This document shows, piece by piece, positions 9,237-17,407 of a DNA stretch of 64,000 nt. Within the stretch, counting starts at the first letter, position 1. Every line of letters starts with the position of its first letter. This DNA is from Gluconacetobacter liquefaciens. GTDB taxonomy: Bacteria > Pseudomonadota > Alphaproteobacteria > Acetobacterales > Acetobacteraceae. The notes beneath the pieces are model-generated. The model worked only from the letters and a program-made list of their open reading frames with translations. It was not told where the DNA came from and ran no database searches. The stretch covers positions 1 through 64,000 of the forward strand of contig NZ_QQAW01000014.1 in the NCBI RefSeq assembly GCF_003350405.1, in the 5' to 3' direction. The position numbers and the translations under genes are program-made.

Positions 9237-10307
9237 TCACAGACCTTCATGCAGCAGGGCCGGCGACAGCGGGCTGTTGCCGTAATGGCGCAGCCAGCGC
9301 ACGTCGCTCTCATAGAACGAACGCAGGTCCGGAATCCCGTGACGCAGCATGGTCAGGCGCTCGATCCCCATCCCGAAGGCGAAACCCTGCCATTCGCGCG
9401 GGTCCAGCCCGCAATTGGCCAGCACGCGCGGATGCACCATGCCCGAGCCCAGAACTTCCAGCCAGTCGCCGCCGCCGCCGATCTCGCCGGTCTTGCGCGA
9501 CCAGCCGATATCCACCTCCATCGACGGCTCGGTGAACGGGAAATACGAGGCCCGGAACCGCACCGGCAGGTTCGGCTGGCCGAAATAGGCACGCAGGAAA
9601 TCGATCAGGCAGCCCTTCAGGTGCGCCAGCGTGATCCCCCGGTCGATCACCAGCCCCTCGCACTGATGGAACATCGGCGAATGGGTGGCATCATGATCCG
9701 CACGATAGGTCCGCCCAGGCGCGATGATGCGGATCGGCGGCTCCTGGCCCAGCATGGTGCGGATCTGCACGCCAGAGGTCTGGGTGCGCAGCACGCGCTC
9801 GCGCAGACTGCCCTGCTCGGCCGGCAGATAGAACGTATCCTGGTCGGTGCGCGCCGGATGATGGTCGGGCGTATTGAGCGCCGAGAAATTATGCCAGTCG
9901 GTCTCGATATCCGGCCCCTCGGCCACCTTGAAGCCCATGGCGCCGAAAATGGCGGCCATCTCTTCCATGGTGCGGCTGATCGGATGGATCGCCCCCTGCG
10001 ATTCGGGCCGCGCGGGCAGCGTCACGTCCACCCGTTCCGAGGCCAGGCGCGCATTCAGGGTCGCGGCCTCGATCTCCGCGCCCCGCGCCTCGACGGCGCG
10101 CGACAGGTCGTCACGCAGACGGTTCAGCGCCCCGCCGCGCAGCTTGCGCTCCTCGGGCGACATCCGGCCCAGTTCCTTCAGCAGCCCGGTCAGCCGGCCA
10201 GACTTGCCCAGCGTGCCCACACGCACGGCATCCCATTCCCGCCGGTCGCCGGCAGCGGCGAGCGCGGCCAGCGTCTCCTGCCGCAGGGTTTCGAGATCGT
10301 CGCTCAT
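9237..10307 (-). CDS. pheS: Phenylalanine-tRNA ligase alpha subunit
   Basis: Catalytic subunit of phenylalanyl-tRNA synthetase, 356 aa. An N-terminal coiled-coil region is followed by class II motif 2 (RTYRADHDATHSPMFHQCEG) and motif 3 (GMGIERLTMLRHGIPDLR) near the C-terminus. ATG 10307 starts MSDDLETLRQETLAAL. The rpmI-rplT unit lies upstream on the same strand, separated by a strong terminator at 10412-10448. That suggests pheST has its own promoter in the roughly 105 bp between. I could not recognise a Phe-rich leader peptide there. Confidence 0.96.
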   Translation of the reverse strand: MSDDLETLRQETLAALAAAGDRREWDAVRVGTLGKSGRLTGLLKELGRMSPEERKLRGGALNRLRDDLSRAVEARGAEIEAATLNARLASERVDVTLPARPESQGAIHPISRTMEEMAAIFGAMGFKVAEGPDIETDWHNFSALNTPDHHPARTDQDTFYLPAEQGSLRERVLRTQTSGVQIRTMLGQEPPIRIIAPGRTYRADHDATHSPMFHQCEGLVIDRGITLAHLKGCLIDFLRAYFGQPNLPVRFRASYFPFTEPSMEVDIGWSRKTGEIGGGGDWLEVLGSGMVHPRVLANCGLDPREWQGFAFGMGIERLTMLRHGIPDLRSFYESDVRWLRHYGNSPLSPALLHEGL

Positions 10308-10411
10308 GGCACCTCGCTGGAAACAGACACGCGATAGAACAGATTAAGATGGGGTATTAAACCGCAGACCTGCGCGGATACAGCCTCCGACGGCGGGAAT
10401 AAACCCCCAAA

Positions 10412-10448
10412 AGCAGAACGGGCCGCCCCTTGTGGGGGCGGCCCGTTC
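10412..10448 (-). terminator. Rho-independent terminator after rpmI-rplT
   Basis: A perfect 14-bp GC-rich stem (GAACGGGCCGCCCC against its complement) with a short loop lies 24 bp after the rplT stop. On the minus strand it is followed by TGCTTTT. This is the clearest intrinsic terminator in the window and separates ribosomal protein genes from pheST. Confidence 0.8.
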
Positions 10449-10472
10449 CAGATCACCACCGTAAAGGAGCAA

Positions 10473-10832
10473 TCAGGCGGCCAGAGCGGCCTGCGCCTTC
10501 TTCACGATCTCGGCGAAGGAGGCGGCATCGTCATACGCGATGGCGGCCAGCACCTTGCGGTCGATCTCGATCCCGGCCTTGTCCAGCGCGAAGATGAACT
10601 TGCTGTAGGTCAGGCCATGCTCGCGCACCGCGGCGTTGATGCGCTGGATCCACAGGGCGCGGAAATCGCGCTTCTTGTTCCGGCGGTCGCGATAGGCATA
10701 CTGAAGCGACTTTTCCAGGCGCTCCAGGGCAATGCGGTAGTTGGTCGAAGACCGGCCGCGGAAGCCCTTGGACTGCTCAAGGACCTTCTTGTGACGGGCG
10801 TGCGTCGTGACGCCCCGCTTAACACGTGCCAT
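10473..10832 (-). CDS. rplT: 50S ribosomal protein L20
   Basis: Large-subunit ribosomal protein bL20, needed for early 50S assembly by binding 23S rRNA. The 119-aa protein starts [20 protein letters not shown] and has [12 protein letters not shown] and the basic [21 protein letters not shown] region, all canonical. It lies 14 bp after rpmI in the usual order. In many bacteria L20 represses the operon by binding its mRNA; I did not identify that site here. Confidence 0.97.
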   Translation of the reverse strand: MARVKRGVTTHARHKKVLEQSKGFRGRSSTNYRIALERLEKSLQYAYRDRRNKKRDFRALWIQRINAAVREHGLTYSKFIFALDKAGIEIDRKVLAAIAYDDAASFAEIVKKAQAALAA

Positions 10833-10846
10833 GTTTCAGGTGCTCC

Positions 10847-11050
10847 TTATGCCAGCCCGTAGGGCGCCCACTGCTTCACAGTCTTCCCGTCCATTTCGGT
10901 CAGGGTCTGCGAGCCGCGGTTGGTGCGCTTCATCTTCTGCGAGCGGTTGATCAGGCCGTGGCGCTTGTTGCCCGGGCCAGCCAGCACCTTGCCGGTCGCG
11001 GTGATCTTGAACCGCTTCTTGACCGACGACTTGGTCTTCATCTTGGGCAT
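10847..11050 (-). CDS. rpmI: 50S ribosomal protein L35
   Basis: Large-subunit ribosomal protein bL35, 67 aa from the ATG at 11050 ([20 protein letters not shown]), a textbook family N-terminus. The frame continues 5 codons upstream, but AAGGAG lies at ideal distance before 11050, which decides the start. It is followed directly by rplT. infC, often the first gene of this operon, is not adjacent: the upstream neighbour is a divergent mannitol dehydrogenase gene. Confidence 0.96.
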   Translation of the reverse strand: MPKMKTKSSVKKRFKITATGKVLAGPGNKRHGLINRSQKMKRTNRGSQTLTEMDGKTVKQWAPYGLA

Positions 11051-11282
11051 TTTCATCTCCTTCAATTCTGCGGGCTGCGACCGCGAACGGTCAGACAGCA
11101 GTCACGGCCGGGCATGCCCATTTCAGGCCCGGACGCGCGAACAGGTCGCTGCCTATAAACAAACCCCACCCCGCAATCAAGCCTTGCGTTCCCCCTTTGC
11201 AGCCGCAATGACGGAATTCCCTCGAAGCCTCCGGACACAAGGCGGCCGACCGGCCAACCGGCCATCAACCAGGGATCATCCC

Positions 11283-12773
11283 ATGACAATCCTTTCCCCC
11301 TTCGGCGCGGTCCCGCCCGCCGTGCTGGTCCCGTCATACGACCGGGCCGCCGTGCGGCCGGGCATCGCCCATCTCAGCGTGGGCAATTTCCACCGTGCGC
11401 ACCAGGCGGTCTATATCGACCGCGTGCTGGCGCGGCCGGGCAACGCGCAATGGGGCATCCTGGGCATCGGCGTGATGGACGACGCGCACGAGCGCGCCAA
11501 GGCCGAATCGCTGCTGGCGCAGCACGGGCTCTATACCCTCACCGAATGCCCGGCCGACGCACCGGACAGCGTGCGCTTCGTCGGCTCGATCGTGGAGTAT
11601 CTGCACGCGCCCGACGACCGCGCGGCCGCCATCCACCGCCTGGCCGACCCGGCGATCCGCATCGTCAGCCTCACCGTCACCGAAGGCGGCTATTACATCG
11701 ACGCCGACGGCCGTTTCCAGCTCGACCACCCCGCGATCGCCGAAGACCTCGCCCGCCCGGTGCCGCACACGGTCTTCGGCCTGGTGACCGAGGCCCTGCG
11801 CCTGCGCCGCGACGCCGGCACCGGTCCGTTCACCATCCTGTCCTGCGACAACCTGCCCCATAACGGCCACGTCGCCCGCACCGCCTTCCTCACCTGGGCC
11901 CGCGCCCGCGATGCCGTGCTGGCCGACTGGATCGAAGCCCACGTCACCTTCCCCAGCACCATGGTCGACCGCATCACCCCGGGCGTCGGCCCGCTGGACA
12001 TCACGCGCCTCGACACCGGCAGCGGCGTGGACGACCGCGTGCCCGTCTTCTGCGAGGATTTCATCCAGTGGGTGATCGAGGATAAATTCTGCGCCGGCCG
12101 CCCGCCACTGGAAGAGGTCGGCGTCCTGTTCACCGGCGACGTCACGCCCTACGAGCAGGTCAAGCTGCGCATGCTCAACGCCTCGCATTCCATGCTCGGC
12201 CTGCCCGGCATGCTGATGGGCTACCGCGTCGTCAGCGACATCATGCACAACCCTGACGTCGTGGCGCTGCTGGAGCACTATCTGGCCCAGGATGCCGAAC
12301 CCCTCCTCCAGGCCCCGCCGGGCATGGAACTGCGCGCCTACGCGGCCCAGCTCCTGCGCCGCTTCAGCAACGTGGCCATCAGCGACCAGCTTCCCCGCAT
12401 CGCCTCCGACAGCGCGTCGAAACTGCCGGTCTTCGTCCGCCCCACCGCCGAAGGCACGCTGGCACGCGGGGCAGACGCCGCACGCATCGCCTTCCTGCTG
12501 TCCTGCTTCGCCGAATATCTGCGCGGCCACGACGATACGGGCGCCACTTACGAACTCCAAGAACCCCATCTCAGCCCCGAAGACCTCGCCCTGGCCGCCG
12601 ACGAAGACCCGGCAAAGGCGCTGGACATGTCGGTCTTCGCCGGCTGGGGCCTGCGCGACCATCCCACCTTCGTGGACCTGTTCACCCAGACCCGCACGTT
12701 CCTGCGCGCCGGCGGCACCCGCGCCTGCCTTCGCGCACTCGTCAGCCCGCCGGAATCCGCTCCCGGAATCTGA
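11283..12773 (+). CDS. Mannitol 2-dehydrogenase family polyol dehydrogenase
   Basis: Long-chain NAD(P)-dependent polyol dehydrogenase, interconverting D-mannitol and D-fructose or a related polyol/uronate pair in the cytoplasm. The protein has 496 aa. The Rossmann part includes GIAHLSVGNFHRAHQAVY and GVMDDAHERAKAESLLAQHGLYTL. The active-site pattern K-x4-N-x2-H is present in KLRMLNASHSML (K294, N299, H302). The frame is open upstream of ATG 11283, but homology starts there. It is divergent from rpmI and followed by gcd. Mannitol, arabinitol or fructuronate specificity cannot be separated by eye. Confidence 0.88.
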   Translation: MTILSPFGAVPPAVLVPSYDRAAVRPGIAHLSVGNFHRAHQAVYIDRVLARPGNAQWGILGIGVMDDAHERAKAESLLAQHGLYTLTECPADAPDSVRFVGSIVEYLHAPDDRAAAIHRLADPAIRIVSLTVTEGGYYIDADGRFQLDHPAIAEDLARPVPHTVFGLVTEALRLRRDAGTGPFTILSCDNLPHNGHVARTAFLTWARARDAVLADWIEAHVTFPSTMVDRITPGVGPLDITRLDTGSGVDDRVPVFCEDFIQWVIEDKFCAGRPPLEEVGVLFTGDVTPYEQVKLRMLNASHSMLGLPGMLMGYRVVSDIMHNPDVVALLEHYLAQDAEPLLQAPPGMELRAYAAQLLRRFSNVAISDQLPRIASDSASKLPVFVRPTAEGTLARGADAARIAFLLSCFAEYLRGHDDTGATYELQEPHLSPEDLALAADEDPAKALDMSVFAGWGLRDHPTFVDLFTQTRTFLRAGGTRACLRALVSPPESAPGI

Positions 12774-12924
12774 CATCCCCGGCATGGCGGGCCATGACCA
12801 CGGAAAGTTGATAATGTTTCACATCGCACTGAAACGTTGTTACGAATCGCATGACCGCCATGTGCACGACGCATAAATCCGTCGTGCATCCGCGATCCGT
12901 CTTCCAACAATCATCGGGCACTTC

Positions 12925-15312
12925 ATGATAAATCGAAACGGGACACCTCCCGTGCTTACCATCACCGCCGGGGTCTTTGCCCTGATCGGGCTTTATCTGC
13001 TGGCAGGGGGCGTCTGGCTCACCGCGCTCGGCGGGTCGCCCTATTACCTCATCGCCGGACTGGTGATGCTGGTCACGGCAGGGTTGCTGTTCCGCAGAAA
13101 GCGCGAGGCCCTGTGGGTCTACGCCGCCCTGCTGATCGGGACCATGGTCTGGGCGGTAAAGGAGGTCGGTTTCGATTTCTGGGCCCTGGCGCCGCGCGGC
13201 GACGTGCTGGTGCCGCTGGGTATCTGGCTGCTGCTGCCGCCGGTCACGCGCCATCTCGGCCCCGCCGGCGTCGCAACCATCCTGCCGCTGCGCGCCTCGG
13301 TGGTGGCGGCCGTCGCCGTCATCGCCGCCGCCCTCATGAACGACCCGCAGGACCGCGCCGGCTCCCTGCCCCAGATCGCCGGCAATGCGCCGACGCCGGG
13401 CGACGCCACCGCCATGCCCGACGAAGACTGGCAGGCTTATGGCCGCACCCAGTTCGGCGACCGCTTCAGCCCGCTGAAACAGATCACCACGGCCAACGTG
13501 CACGACCTGAAAGTGGCCTGGACCTTCCGCACCGGCGACGTGAAGCGCCCCGACGACCCCGGCGAATTCACCGACGAAGTCACGCCGATCAAGGTCCGCG
13601 ACACCATCTATCTCTGCTCGCCGCACCAGATCCTGTTCGCGCTCGACGCCGCGACCGGCAAGCAGAAATGGACGTTCGATCCGCAGATCAAATACAACGC
13701 CACCTTCCAGCACATGACCTGCCGCGGCGTGTCGTACCACGAGACCCAGCCGGGCGCCGAGACGATCGACGGCGCGCAGGCCCCGATCGACTGCCCCCGC
13801 CGCATCTTCCTGCCGACCAATGACGGCCACCTCTACGCGCTGGATGCCGAGACCGGCGAACGCTGCTCCCATTTCGGCGATAACGGCGTCATCGACCTCC
13901 AGGAGCACATGACGGTCAAGACGCCGGGCTTCTACGAGGCCACATCCCCCCCGGTGGTCACCGACAAGGCGGTCATCGTCTCGGGCGCGGTCATCGACAA
14001 TTACTCCACGCATGAGCCCTCGGGCGTCACGCGCGGCTTCGACGTCTATACCGGCCAACTGATCTGGGCCTTCGACCCCAGCAACCCCGATCCGAACGAA
14101 ATGCCGTCCGAGACGCACCATTTCGTTCCCAACTCGCCCAATTCCTGGATCGTGTCGTCCTACGACCCGAAACTGAACCTGATCTATGTCCCCATGGGCG
14201 TGCAGACCCCCGACATCTGGGGCGGCAACCGCACCCCGGATGCCGAGCGTTATGCCAGCGCGATTGTGGCGCTGAACGCCGATACCGGCAAGCTGGCGTG
14301 GTCCTACCAGACCGTGCATCACGACCTGTGGGACATGGACATCCCCGCCCAGCCCAGCCTGGTCGATATCCGCACCCCGTCGGGCGAGATCGTGCCGACC
14401 CTCTACGCCCCGGCCAAGACCGGCAACATCTTCGTGCTCGACCGCCGCACCGGCACGCTGGTCGTCCCCGCGCCCGAAACCAAGGTGCCGCAGGGCCCAG
14501 CGCCGGGCGACCACCTCTCCCCCACCCAGCCGTTCTCCGAGCTGACCTTCCGCCCGAAGAACAACCTGACGGATGCCGACATGTGGGGCGGCACCATGTT
14601 CGACCAGCTCATTTGCCGCATCATGTTCCACCAGTTGCGCTACGAGGGGCCGTTCACCCCGCCGTCGCTCCAGGGCACGCTGGTGTTCCCCGGCAATCTG
14701 GGCATGTTCGAATGGGGCGGCCTGGCGGTCGATCCGCAACGGCAGATCGCCATCGCCAACCCGATCGCCATCCCCTTCGTCTCGCGCCTGATCCCGCGTG
14801 GCCCCGGCAACCCGGCCTCGCCGGACAACGCCTCGCCCTCGGGGTCGGAAACCGGCATCCAGCCGCAGTTCGGCGCGCCCTACGGCGTCACGCTCAATCC
14901 GTTCCTGTCGCCGCTGGGCCTGCCGTGCAAGCAGCCGGGCTGGGGCTACATGGCGGGCATCGACCTGCGGACGAACAAGATCGTCTGGATGCACCGCAAC
15001 GGCACGATCCGCGACAGCGCCCCCATCCCCCTGCCCTTCAAGGTCGGCATCCCCAGCCTGGGCGGCCCGCTGACCACGGCCGGCGGCGTTGCCTTCCTCA
15101 CCTCGACGGCCGATTATTATATCCGCGCCTATGACGTCACCACCGGCCGCCAGCTCTGGCAGGACCGCCTGCCCGCGGGCGGCCAGTCCACCCCCATGAC
15201 CTATGCGGTCAACGGGCGTCAGTTCATCGTCACCGCCGATGGTGGCCACGGCTCCTTCGGGACCAAACTGGGTGACTACGTCGTCGCCTATGCCTTGCCG
15301 GAAGGGCACTGA
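12925..15312 (+). CDS. gcd: Membrane-bound PQQ-dependent glucose dehydrogenase
   Basis: Quinoprotein that oxidises glucose to gluconolactone on the periplasmic side and passes electrons to ubiquinone. The 795-aa protein has the family layout: an N-terminal anchor with about five hydrophobic segments (residues 8-150), then an eight-bladed PQQ propeller. Propeller landmarks include W-docking repeats such as LYALDAETGE, DEDWQAYGRTQFGDRFSPL at its start, VHHDLWDMDIPAQPSL, and PSLGGPLTTAGGVAFLTSTADYYIRAYD near the end. Length matches E. coli Gcd. This direct oxidation is a hallmark of acetic acid bacteria. It needs PQQ biosynthesis genes that are not in the window. Confidence 0.95.
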   Translation: MINRNGTPPVLTITAGVFALIGLYLLAGGVWLTALGGSPYYLIAGLVMLVTAGLLFRRKREALWVYAALLIGTMVWAVKEVGFDFWALAPRGDVLVPLGIWLLLPPVTRHLGPAGVATILPLRASVVAAVAVIAAALMNDPQDRAGSLPQIAGNAPTPGDATAMPDEDWQAYGRTQFGDRFSPLKQITTANVHDLKVAWTFRTGDVKRPDDPGEFTDEVTPIKVRDTIYLCSPHQILFALDAATGKQKWTFDPQIKYNATFQHMTCRGVSYHETQPGAETIDGAQAPIDCPRRIFLPTNDGHLYALDAETGERCSHFGDNGVIDLQEHMTVKTPGFYEATSPPVVTDKAVIVSGAVIDNYSTHEPSGVTRGFDVYTGQLIWAFDPSNPDPNEMPSETHHFVPNSPNSWIVSSYDPKLNLIYVPMGVQTPDIWGGNRTPDAERYASAIVALNADTGKLAWSYQTVHHDLWDMDIPAQPSLVDIRTPSGEIVPTLYAPAKTGNIFVLDRRTGTLVVPAPETKVPQGPAPGDHLSPTQPFSELTFRPKNNLTDADMWGGTMFDQLICRIMFHQLRYEGPFTPPSLQGTLVFPGNLGMFEWGGLAVDPQRQIAIANPIAIPFVSRLIPRGPGNPASPDNASPSGSETGIQPQFGAPYGVTLNPFLSPLGLPCKQPGWGYMAGIDLRTNKIVWMHRNGTIRDSAPIPLPFKVGIPSLGGPLTTAGGVAFLTSTADYYIRAYDVTTGRQLWQDRLPAGGQSTPMTYAVNGRQFIVTADGGHGSFGTKLGDYVVAYALPEGH

Positions 15313-15330
15313 CGACGACCCTTTCTGTCC

Positions 15331-15395
15331 GTGACAAAAATTTCAACAAATTGTGATTTTTAAAATTCACGATTTATTGATTAAAATTTTGTCAC
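15331..15395. promoter_or_regulatory. Nested AT-rich inverted repeats upstream of the cytochrome c gene
   Basis: An outer inverted repeat pairs GTGACAAAAATTT (15331-15343) with AAAATTTTGTCAC (15383-15395), 12 of 13 positions matching. An inner one, GTGATTTTT/AAAATTCAC (15353-15370), pairs 8 of 9. The stretch is about 20 percent GC in a strongly GC-rich genome, directly after the gcd stop. It could be an operator/promoter for the downstream oxidase genes or a structured 3' end for gcd. Position and symmetry are seen; function is inferred. Confidence 0.45.
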
Positions 15396-15420
15396 AAAAC
15401 TTGCTTCAAGGTTGCAGGCT

Positions 15421-15452
15421 GCCGGGCGGCTCCATAAGAGGGGCCGCCCGGC
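15421..15452. repeat. GC-rich hairpin between gcd and the cytochrome gene
   Basis: Perfect 10-bp arms GCCGGGCGGC and GCCGCCCGGC enclose a 12-nt loop. No T-run follows on the plus strand. It may end gcd transcription or fold in the leader of the downstream cytochrome gene. Confidence 0.4.
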
Positions 15453-15570
15453 ACAAGACGGACAGGGACGGAACACCATTTTCCACCCCACCAAAGTTCG
15501 CACGCACGGCAACCTGCCACCGCGCATGACAGAGGGGTGACGACATGCGGTTTCCGTCCACCAGAGATTC

Positions 15571-16917
15571 ATGATCAGCCGCACCGCCATCCTGCGCCTC
15601 GCAGCCGGCGCGGTCGGTCTCGGCGCCGTCGCCGGCGCGGGCTTCCTGGCCTACGCCCTGCATCCCGCCATCGCCCCGATCGCGCCCCCCGCCGCCACCA
15701 GCTTTTCCGCCGAGAGCATCGAGCGCGGGCGCGTCCTCGCCGCCGGCGGCTATTGCGCGGAATGCCACACCCGCCGCGACGGTCAGCCGGGCATCCCCCT
15801 GGCCGGCGACTACGCCATGGCCACGCCCTTCGGCACCATCTATTCCAGCAACATCACGCCGGATGCCAAAACCGGCATCGGCACATGGTCGCTGGCCGCC
15901 TTCACGCGCGCCATGCGCTACGGCGTATCGCGTGACGGCGCCAACCTGTTCCCCGCCTTTCCGTTCGACCATTTCACACACATGACCGACGGCGACATCG
16001 CCGACGTCTATGCGTTCCTGATGGCGCAGAAGCCGGTTTCGTCGGTCAAGCGCGAGAACACGCTGCCCTTCCCGTTCAGCATGCGCATCCTCCAGGCCGG
16101 CTGGAAGCTGCTGTTCCTGCATCCGGGCGCATACACGAACGATCCGGCGCATGATGCCCAGTGGAATCGCGGCGCCTACCTCGCCGAAGGCCTGAGCCAT
16201 TGCAGCGCCTGCCACACCCCGCGCAACGCGATGGGTGCGGAAAAGGCCAGCGCCCCCTATGACGGCGCCCCGGTCGATAACTGGATCGCACCGCCGCTCA
16301 ACGCCACCAACCCCACCCCCGTCACCTGGACGGAAGACGAATTCTTCCAGTATCTGCGCTACGGCGTGGCCCCGCTGCACGGCAGCGCAGCCGGCCCGAT
16401 GTCGCCAGTGGTCCATGGCGGCCTGAGCGAGATGTCGGAATCCGACGTCCGTGCCATCGCCCACTACCTGGCCAATATCGACCATGCCGACGCCCGCCAG
16501 CCCGGCGACGCCCAGCATCTGGCCACGGCCATGGCCACCTCGACCCGCGACCTGACCACGCCGCAGACGGCCGACGCCGATGCCCGGCTCTATCAGGGCG
16601 CCTGCGCGGCCTGCCATGCCAATACCGGCACGCATCCGGTGCTGGGCCGTCCCGAACTGGCGCTGAACAACGCGCTGTGGCTGGACGAGCCGACCAACCT
16701 CTACCAGGTGATCCTGCGTGGCATCGGCACCGAGGAAGGGCAGGATGGCATCACCATGCCCAGCTTCTATCACGCGCTGACCGACACCGATCTGGCCCGC
16801 CTGGCCGCCTATCTGCGCCGCACCCGCACCACCCTGCCGCCCTGGACCGACCTGGAGAAGAAAGCCGCCGCCGTCCGCGCGACGCTTCCGGCCCCACCGG
16901 TCGCCGCGTCCCATTGA
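15571..16917 (+). CDS. Triheme cytochrome c subunit of a membrane-bound dehydrogenase
   Basis: Periplasmic, membrane-anchored cytochrome that should carry electrons from the molybdopterin subunit to ubiquinone. The 448-aa protein begins with a hydrophobic signal/anchor (residues 7-30). It then has three CxxCH heme-binding motifs: CAECH at 62-66, CSACH at 211-215 and CAACH at 345-349. Triheme spacing of this type is known from alcohol and aldehyde dehydrogenase cytochrome subunits of acetic acid bacteria. It lies 16 bp upstream of the 2Fe-2S subunit, so the three genes form an operon. Confidence 0.9.
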   Translation: MISRTAILRLAAGAVGLGAVAGAGFLAYALHPAIAPIAPPAATSFSAESIERGRVLAAGGYCAECHTRRDGQPGIPLAGDYAMATPFGTIYSSNITPDAKTGIGTWSLAAFTRAMRYGVSRDGANLFPAFPFDHFTHMTDGDIADVYAFLMAQKPVSSVKRENTLPFPFSMRILQAGWKLLFLHPGAYTNDPAHDAQWNRGAYLAEGLSHCSACHTPRNAMGAEKASAPYDGAPVDNWIAPPLNATNPTPVTWTEDEFFQYLRYGVAPLHGSAAGPMSPVVHGGLSEMSESDVRAIAHYLANIDHADARQPGDAQHLATAMATSTRDLTTPQTADADARLYQGACAACHANTGTHPVLGRPELALNNALWLDEPTNLYQVILRGIGTEEGQDGITMPSFYHALTDTDLARLAAYLRRTRTTLPPWTDLEKKAAAVRATLPAPPVAASH

Positions 16918-16933
16918 GAGACGGAGTCCCGAC

Positions 16934-17407
16934 ATGACCAGCTTTCGGCTCAATGGCCACGACATCTCGGTCGACGTTCCCGAGGACACCCCCCTTCTGT
17001 GGGTGATCCGTGACGAAATCGGCCTCACCGGCACCAAGTTCGGCTGCGGCATCGGCATGTGCGGCGCCTGCACCGTGCATGTGGGCGGCCGCGCCACCCG
17101 CTCCTGCATCACCCCGGTCTCGGCGGTCGAAGGCGCGGACATCACGACCATCGAAGGATTGGACCCGGCGGGCACCCACCCGGTGCAGGAAGCCTGGAAG
17201 GATCTGCAGGTTCCGCAATGCGGCTACTGCCAGTCCGGCCAGATCATGCAGGCCGCCAGCCTGCTGAAGGATTTTCCGCAACCGACCGATGAGGATATCG
17301 ACGCAGTCATGGGCGGCTCGCTGTGCCGCTGCATGACCTATATCCGCATCCGCGACGCCATCAAGAAGGCCGCGGCCGTCACCGGGGGAGAACCGTCCAA
17401 TGGGTAA
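16934..17407 (+). CDS. 2Fe-2S subunit of isoquinoline 1-oxidoreductase/aldehyde dehydrogenase type
   Basis: Small electron-transfer subunit of a xanthine oxidase-family enzyme. The 157-aa protein has the plant-type ferredoxin cluster cysteines C38, C43, C46 and C58 (FGCGIGMCGACTVHVGG) and the second cluster pattern CGYC (C96, C99) with CRC (C131, C133). It ends 8 nt inside the following large-subunit gene, so the two are translationally coupled. It has no signal peptide of its own and is probably carried through the Tat system with the partner. Confidence 0.92.
   Translation: MTSFRLNGHDISVDVPEDTPLLWVIRDEIGLTGTKFGCGIGMCGACTVHVGGRATRSCITPVSAVEGADITTIEGLDPAGTHPVQEAWKDLQVPQCGYCQSGQIMQAASLLKDFPQPTDEDIDAVMGGSLCRCMTYIRIRDAIKKAAAVTGGEPSNG

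Noticed and set aside
7233-10337. Very long plus-strand open frame (over 1000 codons) opposite pheS/pheT
   Set aside because: It is the antisense shadow of pheST: high-GC DNA keeps the opposite frame open. Its composition is Arg/Gln/His-rich with no domain.
12742-15309. 855-codon minus-strand frame opposite gcd
   Set aside because: Shadow frame rich in Gly/Arg/Asp without motifs; gcd on the plus strand is unmistakable.
15353-15370. CRP/FNR-type site suggested by GTGA...TCAC
   Set aside because: The spacing between half-sites is 10 rather than 6 bases and the FNR core is absent, so neither consensus fits.
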